Origin: an uncultured Ruminococcus sp.
GTDB lineage: Bacteria > Bacillota_A > Clostridia > Oscillospirales > Acutalibacteraceae
NCBI GenBank assembly: GCA_902773395.1
Contig: CACYEJ010000252.1
Span: forward strand, 1-10,843
Direction of reading: 5' to 3'
Length of the DNA: 10,843 bases
Below, piece after piece: positions 1 to 7,516 of the stretch. Below the pieces are notes generated by a model, which had not been told where the DNA came from, searched no databases, and worked only from the letters and a program-made list of their open reading frames with translations. Position numbers and translations under genes: made by a program. Positions within the stretch are counted from its first letter, which is position 1. Each line of letters opens with the position of its first letter.

Positions 1-354
1 CCTGTATGTAAGATAATGGATTATGGAAAATATCGTTTTGAACAGGCAAGAAGAGAAAAAGAGAAGAGAAAAAATCAGAAGATTGTCGATACAAAAGAGG
101 TTAGACTTTCTCTCAATATTGATACTCATGATTTTAACACCAAGCTTAATCATGCTTTGAAGTTTATTTCAAAGGGTGATAAGGTAAAAGTTTCAATACG
201 ATTCCGTGGCAGAGAAATGGGACATCCGGAGCTTGGCACGGAGATAATGAACAGATTTTCACAGGCTTGTGCAGAAACAGCAGTAGTGGAGAAGCCGCCT
301 AAGCTCGAAGGACGCAATATGCTTATGTTCCTTGCTCCAAAGCCGGCAAAGTGA
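1..354 (+). CDS. infC: Translation initiation factor IF-3, C-terminal part (5' end outside window)
   Basis: IF-3 binds the 30S subunit, prevents premature 50S joining and checks the start codon and initiator tRNA. The reading frame is open from base 1, and the first codons give [15 protein letters not shown], the conserved junction after the IF-3 N-terminal domain. The gene is therefore cut by the window edge, and the ATG at 16 is internal. The visible 117 residues contain the basic linker helix (Lys/Arg/Glu-rich, about residues 15-30 of the visible part) and a full C-terminal domain with the characteristic stretches [18 protein letters not shown] and MLMFLAPK near the end. The stop lies 19 nt before rpmI, giving the usual infC-rpmI-rplT order. 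Any promoter or leader that might carry L20 autoregulation would be upstream of the window. Identification is firm; only the N-terminus is missing. Confidence 0.97.
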   Translation, partial: PVCKIMDYGKYRFEQARREKEKRKNQKIVDTKEVRLSLNIDTHDFNTKLNHALKFISKGDKVKVSIRFRGREMGHPELGTEIMNRFSQACAETAVVEKPPKLEGRNMLMFLAPKPAK

Positions 355-373
355 AACTAAGGAGGACAAAATT

Positions 374-571
374 ATGCCAAAGATCAAGACACACAGCGGC
401 GCAAAAAAGCGTTTTAAACTTTCTAAGAACGGTAAGGTAATTCGTGCCCACGCTAATAAAAGACATATTCTTAACAAGAAGACCACAAAGCGTAAGAGAG
501 GTCTTAGACAGACAACCGTTGCTGACAAGACAAATGTAGCACAGGTTAAAAGACTTATTCCTTACAAGTAA
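374..571 (+). CDS. rpmI: 50S ribosomal protein L35
   Basis: L35 is a small, very basic large-subunit protein. The 65-residue product is the normal family length and starts with the canonical [14 protein letters not shown], followed by the Lys/Arg-rich core that includes [12 protein letters not shown]. The frame stays open upstream to 332, but the ATG at 374 is the right start: it matches the family N-terminus, and a strong Shine-Dalgarno (AAGGAGG, 359-365) sits 8 nt before it. The upstream extension would run back into infC. It is the second gene of infC-rpmI-rplT and is presumably co-transcribed with both neighbours. Confidence 0.97.
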   Translation: MPKIKTHSGAKKRFKLSKNGKVIRAHANKRHILNKKTTKRKRGLRQTTVADKTNVAQVKRLIPYK

Positions 572-625
572 TTTGTAAGTATAGGAAGTTCAATTTTAAG
601 ATTAACCAATACGGAGGTAATATAA

Positions 626-979
626 ATGGCACGTGTTAAAGGTGCGATGGCTACTCGCAAAAGAAGAAAAAAGGTTTTAAAGCTTGCTAAGGGCTACTGG
701 GGTTCTAAGAGTAAGCATTTTAAGATGGCTAAACAGGCTGTCAATAAGTCAGGCAACTACGCTTACATCGGTCGTAAGCAGAGAAAGAGAGATTTCCGCA
801 GACTTTGGATCGCTCGTATCAATGCAGCTTGCAAGCTCAATGGTACTAACTATTCCACATTTATGAATGGACTCAAGAAGGCTGGCGTTACTCTTAATCG
901 TAAGATGCTTTCAGAGATCGCAATTGCTGATCCCGCTGGCTTTACAAGACTTGTTGAGCAGGCTAAGAAGGCTCTTTAA
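626..979 (+). CDS. rplT: 50S ribosomal protein L20
   Basis: L20 binds 23S rRNA early and is needed for large-subunit assembly; in several bacteria it also represses its own operon through the infC leader. The 117-residue protein has the family length. It begins [19 protein letters not shown], followed by the conserved [19 protein letters not shown] and a long basic helix with [16 protein letters not shown] at about residues 53-68. The second half is the globular domain that carries the RNA-binding repressor activity in studied homologues. The start at 626 has a GGAGG 8 nt upstream. It follows rpmI after 54 nt and is directly followed by an intrinsic terminator, so it closes the ribosomal transcription unit. 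Confidence 0.97.
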   Translation: MARVKGAMATRKRRKKVLKLAKGYWGSKSKHFKMAKQAVNKSGNYAYIGRKQRKRDFRRLWIARINAACKLNGTNYSTFMNGLKKAGVTLNRKMLSEIAIADPAGFTRLVEQAKKAL

Positions 980-1002
980 TTTAACAAGAACATTTATTGT
1001 TT

Positions 1003-1038
1003 CAGCACCTGAGGCGTTTCTCCTTGGGTGCTGTTTTT
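1003..1038 (+). terminator. Intrinsic terminator after rplT
   Basis: CAGCACC (1003-1009) pairs perfectly with GGTGCTG (1027-1033). The stem continues inward through two G-U wobbles and three further pairs (1010-1014 with 1022-1026) to a 7-nt loop at 1015-1021. It is followed at once by five T residues (1034-1038). Stem, GC content near the base and the T tract all fit a Rho-independent terminator that ends the infC-rpmI-rplT transcript. Confidence 0.88.
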
Positions 1039-1069
1039 GAAAATCGAGTTTGATCGTAGGGATAGCTTT

Positions 1070-1681
1070 ATGGATAATGTAGAACAATTTGAGCTTGTCA
1101 GAGCAGAGGCGAAGGACGCAAAGTATTCGAATCCCTCGCTAAGGCTTTTTCTTGCGCTTGGCTATTTGGGTATCTTTTCAAGTGTTATCGCTGTGTATAT
1201 GATTATTATGTCTGCGTTGTCGAGAGAGGATCATGGATTCAATGCTCAATATACAGCTGTGGCAATTGTGGTTTTTATTGTTTGCCTAACAGCAGTTATT
1301 GTGATGAATTATCTGGATAAAAAAGCGAGAAAGGAATTCTTTAAAAAGGAAAAGCAGCTTCTTAAAAATGCAAAAAAATATAAAGGCAAGATTGTTGCTG
1401 CCGAAAAAAATATTCGTCATGTTAAATACGTAAATGAAGTGTTTGATGAAATTATCTGGAATTTCGTAATTAAATATAAGAATGAAAATGATGAAATTAT
1501 CACTGTAAAAAGCGAGAAATTCTTAAACGATATATCTGAGGTGTTGAAAAGCCGAAGCGTTACCGTTTATGTATTGGAGGACGGTTCTAATTCTTTTGGA
1601 GGCTATCATCTGAGAGAAAAGGCTGATGATGAATATATTAAGCTTAAAATAAAGGTTCACGAGGAAGAAGCGAAGGTTTAA
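1070..1681 (+). CDS. Uncharacterised two-helix membrane protein
   Basis: I do not recognise this 203-residue protein. It has a short acidic N-terminus (about residues 1-24), two hydrophobic helices at about 26-50 and 61-82 joined by a short loop, then a Lys-rich stretch (83-105) and a soluble C-terminal domain of about 100 residues. The Lys/Arg-rich run after helix 2 suggests that this domain faces the cytoplasm (positive-inside inference). The domain opens with GKIV and alternates short hydrophobic strands (WNFVIKYKN, VTVYVLED), suggesting a small beta fold; a distant DUF3592-like resemblance is possible but unproven. The ATG at 1070 is preferred, with AGGG at 1058-1061, 8 nt upstream. An in-frame GTG at 1028 lies inside the rplT terminator stem and is unlikely to be used. 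The stop is 2 nt before the RNA methyltransferase start, so the two are probably translationally coupled. Confidence 0.8.
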   Translation: MDNVEQFELVRAEAKDAKYSNPSLRLFLALGYLGIFSSVIAVYMIIMSALSREDHGFNAQYTAVAIVVFIVCLTAVIVMNYLDKKARKEFFKKEKQLLKNAKKYKGKIVAAEKNIRHVKYVNEVFDEIIWNFVIKYKNENDEIITVKSEKFLNDISEVLKSRSVTVYVLEDGSNSFGGYHLREKADDEYIKLKIKVHEEEAKV

Positions 1682-1683
1682 CA

Positions 1684-2463
1684 ATGATAATTACCAGCAA
1701 GGATAATGAAATAATAAAGCATGCGGCAAAGCTTGTGAAAAGCTCAAAGTACAGAAGAGAGCAGGGATTGTTCACAGCAGAGGGCACAAGAATATGCCTT
1801 GACGGCGTGCAGTCGGGCTATTCTCCGGAAATTTTTTTCTGTACCGAAAAATCGAGAGAAAAGCACATGGACGACTTTGAAAAAATTTCGGCTGTATCAA
1901 GGAAAACTGTAATTGTTTCACAGTCGGTTTTTGAGAAGCTGAGCGATACTAAATCGCCGCAGGGCTTTTTTTGTGTGTTTAATATACTTGACAAAAATAA
2001 AAATTTGCTTACAATTAATACAAAGGGGAATTATATAGCTCTGGAAAACATTCAGGATCCGTCTAACCTCGGAACTATTCTCCGTACTGCTGAGGCGCTT
2101 GGTTTTAATGGTGTGTTAATGTCCGAGAATTGCTGTGATCTTTATTCGCCAAAGGTTGTGAGGGGGAGTATGGGCGCTGTCTTTCGGCTGCCTTGTTTTG
2201 TTCCCGATGATTTTATTTCGTGTATCAGCGACTTGACAAGTTCGGGTATAATGACTTACGGCTCTACTCCGAGAGATGCTGAGGATATTACAAAGCTTTC
2301 TTTAAGCGGCGGCGTTATGCTTATCGGCAACGAGGGAAACGGACTGAGTGAAGCGGTGATAAACGTATGCGCCCAAAGGGTAAAAATACCTATGTCCGGC
2401 AGAGCTGAGTCACTTAATGCGGCTGCGGCTGCGGCAATTCTGATGTGGGAATTAGTTAGATAA
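1684..2463 (+). CDS. TrmH/SpoU-family RNA 2'-O-methyltransferase
   Basis: This is a SAM-dependent methyltransferase of the SPOUT (trefoil-knot) class, which methylates ribose 2'-OH in rRNA or tRNA. The 259 residues match the RlmB/TsnR-like layout: an N-terminal substrate-binding domain (about 1-105, with YRREQGLFTAEGTR near 23-36) and a C-terminal SpoU domain. All three SpoU motifs are visible: motif 1 ENIQDPSNLGTILRTAEALG at 121-140, motif 2 MLIGNEGNGLS at 212-222, and motif 3 IPMSGRAESLNAAAAAAI at 235-252. The motif-1 Asn and Arg and the motif-3 SLN are present, so it should be active. The start at 1684 uses a GAAGG at 1672-1676 inside the end of the preceding gene. dprA follows after 12 nt. 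Position near rplT recalls B. subtilis ysgA, but the target nucleotide cannot be read from sequence, so no symbol is given. Confidence 0.93.
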   Translation: MIITSKDNEIIKHAAKLVKSSKYRREQGLFTAEGTRICLDGVQSGYSPEIFFCTEKSREKHMDDFEKISAVSRKTVIVSQSVFEKLSDTKSPQGFFCVFNILDKNKNLLTINTKGNYIALENIQDPSNLGTILRTAEALGFNGVLMSENCCDLYSPKVVRGSMGAVFRLPCFVPDDFISCISDLTSSGIMTYGSTPRDAEDITKLSLSGGVMLIGNEGNGLSEAVINVCAQRVKIPMSGRAESLNAAAAAAILMWELVR

Positions 2464-2475
2464 AGGGTAGATTTT

Positions 2476-3771
2476 ATGAATAATCAAACTGCATATTGGC
2501 TGTGGATTCAACAGGCAATCGGCTATGGAAACAGGAAAATTTCATATATTATCAACCATTATACTTTTGCCGAGGATTTTTTCCGTGCTCCTTTTGAAGA
2601 GAAGCTGATGTGCGGAAATTTCACTAAAAAGGATATCGAAAAGTTAAAAGATACATCTTTAGATAAGGCACGCAAAATAATCCAACAATGTAAGGAAAGT
2701 AATATCGAAATAGTTACAATTGGTGATGTTGCCTATCCTGAAAGATTATTGTATATTGATAATCCGCCGGCTGTATTGTATGTAAAAGGCAATCTTGAGG
2801 TGATTTCTGAGGAGCTGTCTATTGCAATGGTGGGTACCAGAAATTCCACACCGTATGGAATGAGAACAGCTTTTCAATTGTCGGCTGATCTTGCTGCTAA
2901 TGGAGCTGTGATTATCAGTGGCGGTGCATTGGGCATTGATACCTATTCTCATCGTGGTGCGTTGAATTCAGACGGAAAGACTGTTTGCGTTTTAGGCTGC
3001 GGCATAAACTATAAGTATTTGAGAGAAAACGATGAGATGAAAAAACAGATTCTGAGAAGAGGTGCTGTTATTTCAGAATATCCGCCGGATACGCCGGCTT
3101 CCAGATATACTTTTCCTCAGAGAAATCGGATTATCAGCGGATTGTCGAAGGGTGTGCTGATTGTTGAAGCCGGAAAACGAAGTGGTTCTCTGATTACTGC
3201 TGAATTGGCGCTCGAACAGGGACGTGATGTTTTCGCCGTTCCAGGAGATATTTCGAGTGATGTGTCTTTTGGTACAAATGAGCTGATTAAAGACGGTGCA
3301 GTTCCCGTGACTTCTGCTGCCGATGTAATAGAGTACTACGGCGGCAAACTACAGGAAAATAAGAAACCGCCTAAGAAGAATTCTAAAAAAGAAGTACCGG
3401 CTTTTACACAGATTGATTTGCTTGTTGATACAAAGAAATCTAATCAGCAAGATAAGCAAACAGAGAAAATGTATTCTCCCTCTAAGCCTGAAAAAAATAA
3501 ATCTACTACAGCAGTTAAAGAGGAAAAAACTGATCCGTCTGATGAAATATCTTCGCTTAAAAAAATCTCAAAAGAGGAATGGAACGATTTATCCGAAAAT
3601 TCACGGAAGGTTTTGTCTGCATTTGACAGCGAAGTGCTGCATATTGATCGAATTGTTGAGCGAACAGGTCTTGCTATTGGTACGGTTCATTCCATTTTGA
3701 CTAAGCTTGAAATGTTTGAATATATTGAAATGCTTGAAGGGCGAAATTATAAAATACTGGTTTCAATTTAA
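2476..3771 (+). CDS. dprA: DNA processing protein DprA
   Basis: DprA binds incoming single-stranded DNA during natural transformation, protects it and loads RecA. Order of parts in 431 residues: a SAM/HhH-like N-terminal region (about 1-75), the DprA Rossmann domain (about 113-288), a charged linker (about 291-365) and a winged-helix C-terminal domain (about 371-429). Family motifs visible: MVGTRNSTPYG at 118-128, ISGGALGIDTYSHRGA at 147-162, SEYPPDTPASRYTFPQRNRI at 200-219, EAGKRSGSLITAELA at 231-245 and VFAVPGD at 252-258. The start at 2476 has AAAGGG 8 nt upstream and follows the methyltransferase gene by 12 nt, so the two look co-transcribed. The linker is longer than usual and rich in Lys, Ser, Glu and Thr. 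Many Firmicutes not known to be transformable keep dprA, often before topA as here, so presence does not prove competence. Confidence 0.96.
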   Translation: MNNQTAYWLWIQQAIGYGNRKISYIINHYTFAEDFFRAPFEEKLMCGNFTKKDIEKLKDTSLDKARKIIQQCKESNIEIVTIGDVAYPERLLYIDNPPAVLYVKGNLEVISEELSIAMVGTRNSTPYGMRTAFQLSADLAANGAVIISGGALGIDTYSHRGALNSDGKTVCVLGCGINYKYLRENDEMKKQILRRGAVISEYPPDTPASRYTFPQRNRIISGLSKGVLIVEAGKRSGSLITAELALEQGRDVFAVPGDISSDVSFGTNELIKDGAVPVTSAADVIEYYGGKLQENKKPPKKNSKKEVPAFTQIDLLVDTKKSNQQDKQTEKMYSPSKPEKNKSTTAVKEEKTDPSDEISSLKKISKEEWNDLSENSRKVLSAFDSEVLHIDRIVERTGLAIGTVHSILTKLEMFEYIEMLEGRNYKILVSI

Positions 3772-3814
3772 TTATAATAATAATATAAAAATATAAAGAA
3801 AAAGAAAAGAGTTT

Positions 3815-3835
3815 ATCCGGAAAATTTGACCGGAT
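3815..3835 (+). repeat. Small hairpin downstream of dprA
   Basis: ATCCGG (3815-3820) and CCGGAT (3830-3835) form a 6-bp stem with a 9-nt loop. It is the only GC-rich hairpin after dprA. The nearest T run (3847-3851) begins 11 nt further on, which is too far for a standard intrinsic terminator. It could be a weak 3'-end structure for the dprA transcript or be incidental. Confidence 0.3.
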
Positions 3836-3846
3836 TGATGATACTA

Positions 3847-3876
3847 TTTTTACACAAACAATAGCTTGTGTAAAAA
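3847..3876. promoter_or_regulatory. 11-bp perfect inverted repeat upstream of the topA promoter (possible operator)
   Basis: TTTTTACACAA (3847-3857) is repeated exactly in inverse as TTGTGTAAAAA (3866-3876) with an 8-nt spacer. CTA at 3844-3846 and TAG at 3879-3881 extend the symmetry after a 2-nt offset. The arm order (T-rich first, A-rich last) leaves no T tract after the stem on either strand, so it is not an intrinsic terminator. It ends about 19 nt before the extended -10 at 3895, covering the -35 region and just upstream, where a repressor or activator could bind. No regulator is identified. Confidence 0.45.
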
Positions 3877-3894
3877 AATAGACTCATTGAGAGA

Positions 3895-3903
3895 TGTTAT
3901 AAT
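3895..3903 (+). promoter_or_regulatory. Extended -10 promoter element for topA
   Basis: TGTTATAAT at 3895-3903 is a perfect extended -10 (TG, one base, TATAAT). No good -35 hexamer lies 16-18 nt upstream, where the sequence is A-rich, which is usual for extended -10 promoters. Transcription would start near 3910, giving a leader of about 35 nt before the topA ATG at 3946. Confidence 0.55.
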
Positions 3904-3945
3904 AATGTTCTCTTGTTTTTAAACCTTAGTGGTGGAGGTTATTGA

Positions 3946-6051
3946 ATGTCTGATTTAGTAATTGTAGAGTCGCCGTCGAAGGCTCATACGATCCAGAAAT
4001 ATCTCGGAAGCGGCTACGAGGTACTTGCATCAAAGGGACATGTGCGTGATTTGCCGGCAAAACGTCTCAGTGTTGATGTGAAGAATAATTTTGAACCTAA
4101 ATACGAGGTTATGAAGGATAAGGAAGCGCTTATCAAGGAGCTGAAAGCAGCAGTAAAAAAGTGCGATCATGTGTACCTCGCAACTGACCCGGATCGTGAG
4201 GGAGAGGCAATTTCGTGGCATTTGGCATATATTCTGAAGCTGCCCCTCGACAGTAAAAACCGTGTGGAATTTAATGAGATAACAAAAACGGGCGTCGCAA
4301 ATGGTATGGCGAATCCACGCTCGATTGATATAGATCTTGTCAACGCACAGCAGGCAAGGCGAATTCTTGACCGTCTTGTTGGCTATAAGCTTAGCCCTTT
4401 TATATCGCAGAAGATCAGAAGAGGTCTTTCAGCAGGACGTGTGCAGTCTGTTGCGCTTAGAATTATTGTTGACAGAGAAAATGAAATTCGCAAATTTGTT
4501 CCCGAAGAATACTGGACAATAGACGCAAAGTTTATTCCAAAGGGCGGCAGAAAGGCATTCTCGGCAGCTTTGGCAATGTATAACGGCGAAAAGATAAAGA
4601 TTACCAATGAGGCAGATGCAAAAAAAGTTTTAGATGATCTTGAAAATGCCGAGTTTACAATTACCAAGGTAAAAAACGGTACCAGAAGAAAACAGCCCGC
4701 ACCGCCTTTCATTACATCTACACTCCAGCAGGACGCTTCAAGAAAACTGGGCTTTCAGTCAAAGCGTACTATGAAGGTTGCACAGGAGCTTTATGAGGGT
4801 GTTACGATTGACGGAATCGGAGCTACCGGTCTTATCACATATATGAGAACCGACTCTCTGCGTATTTCTAATGATGCAAAGGCGGAAGCAAAGGATTATA
4901 TAGAGAATCGCTGGGGCAGCAAATATCTGCCGAAAAAGCCGAGGGAATTCAAGTCCAGAAGTAATGCTCAGGACGGTCACGAGGCAATTCGTCCTACAAT
5001 GATAAGCCTTGCTCCCGATCAGATTAAAAATAATCTTTCAAGTGATCAGTATAAGCTTTATAAACTTATATGGGAGCGTTTTCTTGCTTCACAAATGGCA
5101 GAGTGTATTCAAAAGACAACTCAGGCGGATATCGAAGCAAACGGTTACACATTCAAAGCAAGCGGCTATAAGGTTGACTTTGACGGATTTACCGTTCTGT
5201 ATGTTGAGGGCAAGGATACGGAAGAGGAGAAGGAGTCGCAGCTTCCGGCTTTGGAAGAGGGTATGACGGTTAGAGCTAAGGAAATTCTTCCTAATCAGCA
5301 CTTTACTCAGCCGCCGGCTCGCTACACAGAAGCTTCATTGATAAAAGCTTTAGAGGAAAACGGCATAGGCAGACCGTCAACGTATTCAGCAACTATAACT
5401 ACTATCGTAAGCCGTGATTATGTTCGCCGTCAAAACAAAACTCTCTTTCCAACAGAGCTTGGAGAGGCAATTACCGACTTGATGAAGAAACGTTTTCCGA
5501 AGATAGTAAATGTTAAATTTACTGCACAAATGGAAACCGAACTTGATGAGGTTGAACACGGTAAGGAAGAGTGGGTAAATCTTCTGCACGGATTCTACGG
5601 TGACTTTGAGGATACACTCAAAAAAGCCAAAGAGGAGATGAAGGATCAGAAGATTACTCTTAAAGAGGATCAGACAGACGAAGTGTGTCCGAACTGCGGT
5701 AAACCAATGGTGTACAAATATGGCAGATACGGCAGATTTATGGCTTGTTCGGGATATCCGGATTGCAAGACTGTAAAAAAGGTTGTTAATAAGCTTGGGG
5801 TTGCTTGTCCGAAATGCGAGGACGGCGATATTCTTGTAAGAAAAACGAAGAGAGGTAAACCATTCTACGGTTGCAGCAATTATCCGAATTGTAACTTTGC
5901 GTCGTGGAGCGAACCTCTGAATGAAAAGTGTCCTCAGTGCGGCGAGATTCTTTTTAAGAAAGAGGGCAAAAAGCCAAAGATATTCTGTAACGCAGAGGGC
6001 TGCGGTTATGAACGGGAGCTTACCGAGGACGACAGCAAGAGCAACGAATAA
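3946..6051 (+). CDS. topA: DNA topoisomerase I (type IA)
   Basis: It relaxes negatively supercoiled DNA by a single-strand break and passage mechanism. The 701 residues are close to the Firmicutes norm. The Toprim domain is N-terminal, with VESPSK (Glu8) and the metal site DPDREGEAISWHL (Asp81, Asp83, Glu85). The catalytic tyrosine is Tyr299 in GLITYMRTDS. Further core motifs are GLSAGRVQSVALR at 160-172, DGHEAIRPT near 343-351, and PARYTEASLIKALEENGIGR at 457-476. The C-terminus has three complete four-cysteine zinc fingers: Cys581/584/601/607, Cys621/624/643/649 and Cys662/665/681/686. A GGAGG at 3934-3938, 7 nt upstream, supports the ATG at 3946, and the gene has its own likely promoter. 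trmFO follows after 14 nt, an arrangement also seen in Bacillus. Confidence 0.98.
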   Translation: MSDLVIVESPSKAHTIQKYLGSGYEVLASKGHVRDLPAKRLSVDVKNNFEPKYEVMKDKEALIKELKAAVKKCDHVYLATDPDREGEAISWHLAYILKLPLDSKNRVEFNEITKTGVANGMANPRSIDIDLVNAQQARRILDRLVGYKLSPFISQKIRRGLSAGRVQSVALRIIVDRENEIRKFVPEEYWTIDAKFIPKGGRKAFSAALAMYNGEKIKITNEADAKKVLDDLENAEFTITKVKNGTRRKQPAPPFITSTLQQDASRKLGFQSKRTMKVAQELYEGVTIDGIGATGLITYMRTDSLRISNDAKAEAKDYIENRWGSKYLPKKPREFKSRSNAQDGHEAIRPTMISLAPDQIKNNLSSDQYKLYKLIWERFLASQMAECIQKTTQADIEANGYTFKASGYKVDFDGFTVLYVEGKDTEEEKESQLPALEEGMTVRAKEILPNQHFTQPPARYTEASLIKALEENGIGRPSTYSATITTIVSRDYVRRQNKTLFPTELGEAITDLMKKRFPKIVNVKFTAQMETELDEVEHGKEEWVNLLHGFYGDFEDTLKKAKEEMKDQKITLKEDQTDEVCPNCGKPMVYKYGRYGRFMACSGYPDCKTVKKVVNKLGVACPKCEDGDILVRKTKRGKPFYGCSNYPNCNFASWSEPLNEKCPQCGEILFKKEGKKPKIFCNAEGCGYERELTEDDSKSNE

Positions 6052-6065
6052 GGGTGAAATGTAAT

Positions 6066-7364
6066 ATGACAGTTAGAGTAATCGGTGCAGGACTTGCCGG
6101 ATGCGAAGCAGCTTGGCAGCTTGCCGAGCGTGGAATAAAAACGGAACTTTACGAGATGAAGCCAAACAAAAAAACTCCGGCACACCATACGGACTTATAT
6201 GCTGAACTCGTATGTTCAAATTCTTTCAAGGCTGCTAGGGTTAATAGTGCAGCAGGCTTGCTTAAAGAGGAAATGCGTAGACTTGGCTCATTGCTGATGA
6301 TGTGTGCTGATGCGTGCAGTGTGCCGGCAGGCGGTGCATTGGCTGTAGACAGAAAGCTGTTTTCTGCAATGGTGACTGAGAAAATCAAATCTAACCCTAA
6401 CATTGCGATAGTCGAAAATGAGGTTGATATAATTCCTACGGACGGAATCAACATTATTGCAACAGGTCCTCTTACAAGTGAAAAGCTTGCCGAAAATATC
6501 AAAGAGTGTTTCGGAGGTTCGCTCAGCTTTTTCGATGCTGCTGCACCGATTGTCACAGCAGAAAGCATTGATATGACAGCTGCGTTTAAAGCTTCACGCT
6601 ATGGCAAGGGCGATGGTGACGATTATATCAACTGCCCTATGAATAAAGAGGAGTATGAGCTGTTTCACAGTGAGCTTGTCAATGCAGAGAGAACTCCGCT
6701 TCATGGTGTAGACGTTTCAAATCCGAAGGTTTATGAGGGCTGTATGCCTATTGAGGTTATGGCTCAAAGGGGCAGCGATACAATTCGCTTTGGTCCTATG
6801 AAGCCGGTTGGTCTTACCGATCCGAGAACAGGTCATCGTCCGTGGGCTGTATTGCAGCTTCGTAAGGAGAATGCAGGCGGCACAATGTACAATCTTGTCG
6901 GATTTCAGACGAACCTGAAATTTCCTGAGCAAAAGCGTGTATTTGGATTGATTCCGGCTTTGAGAAATGCTGATTTTGTAAGGTACGGAGTGATGCACAG
7001 AAATACATTTATCAACTCACCTAAGATACTCACTAATGTTTTTTCGGTGAAAGACAATCCTAATTTGTTTTTTGCAGGACAGATAACAGGTGTTGAGGGA
7101 TATATGGAATCCGGTGCATCGGGACTGCTTGCCGGTATCAATGCAGCTAAAACATATTATAATGAGCCTCTTATGACGCTTCCAGATTACACCATGATTG
7201 GTGCATTGGCAAATTATATCAGTGACGAATCAGTTGCCGATTTCCAGCCGATGGGTGCGAATATTGGAATACTTCCGCCTCTACAGGAAAAAATAAGAGA
7301 TAAGCAGCTTAAAGCACAGGCACATGCCGATAGAGCTTTATGTTATTTTGATGATATGCAGTAA
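6066..7364 (+). CDS. trmFO: tRNA m5U54 methyltransferase TrmFO (FAD- and folate-dependent)
   Basis: TrmFO makes ribothymidine at position 54 of the tRNA T-loop using methylenetetrahydrofolate and reduced FAD, where many other bacteria use the SAM enzyme TrmA. The 432 residues fit the family length. The FAD-binding VIGAGLAGCEAAWQLAERG is at 5-23, followed by the family signature TPAHHTDLYAELVCSNSFKA (37-56). Cys50, and Cys226 in YEGCMPIE, appear to correspond to the two catalytically important cysteines reported in B. subtilis TrmFO. FFAGQITGVEGYMESGASG near residues 335-355 is the C-terminal FAD-site motif. I chose the ATG at 6066 over an in-frame GTG at 6054, because MTVRVIGAG matches family starts and GGTGA at 6053-6057 is a good ribosome binding site 8 nt before it. 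It is probably co-transcribed with topA. Confidence 0.96.
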   Translation: MTVRVIGAGLAGCEAAWQLAERGIKTELYEMKPNKKTPAHHTDLYAELVCSNSFKAARVNSAAGLLKEEMRRLGSLLMMCADACSVPAGGALAVDRKLFSAMVTEKIKSNPNIAIVENEVDIIPTDGINIIATGPLTSEKLAENIKECFGGSLSFFDAAAPIVTAESIDMTAAFKASRYGKGDGDDYINCPMNKEEYELFHSELVNAERTPLHGVDVSNPKVYEGCMPIEVMAQRGSDTIRFGPMKPVGLTDPRTGHRPWAVLQLRKENAGGTMYNLVGFQTNLKFPEQKRVFGLIPALRNADFVRYGVMHRNTFINSPKILTNVFSVKDNPNLFFAGQITGVEGYMESGASGLLAGINAAKTYYNEPLMTLPDYTMIGALANYISDESVADFQPMGANIGILPPLQEKIRDKQLKAQAHADRALCYFDDMQ

Positions 7365-7516
7365 AGCAGAGGTATATAAATTCCCAAATATTAGCTATAA
7401 CATATCTCTCCCAAAAAACAGGATACGCTGCGGAATACATAATAGGTTAGTTGATTATGGAAAGTTTGAGAAGTGGTAAAAAATACAATCTCCATGTATA
7501 AAAAGAGGAATAGATA

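Noticed and set aside
954..982. Possible promoter in the end of rplT for the downstream group (TTGAGC and TAATTT, 17-nt spacing)
   Set aside because: Both hexamers match poorly, and transcripts starting there would run straight into the terminator at 1003-1038.
2419..2436. GCGGCT tandem repeat near the end of the methyltransferase gene
   Set aside because: It encodes the alanine run of SpoU motif 3, which is conserved in the protein family, so no separate repeat element is needed.
3852..3871. ACACAA-N8-TTGTGT as an NrdR box
   Set aside because: The half-sites look similar to NrdR-box ends, but the whole palindrome is 20 bp and the centre ACAATAGC does not fit the usual 16-bp AT-rich NrdR box.
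4383..4712. 109-codon open frame on the minus strand inside topA
   Set aside because: It is antisense to conserved topoisomerase sequence, with hydrophobic composition expected from the complement of Lys/Glu-rich codons.
6149..6568. 139-codon open frame on the minus strand inside trmFO
   Set aside because: It lies antisense to a strongly conserved protein, has no family features and is explained by codon composition of the real gene.
7457..7501. Short ORF of 14 codons before plsX as a leader peptide
   Set aside because: It has no good ribosome binding site, no run of regulatory codons and no associated terminator or attenuator hairpin.
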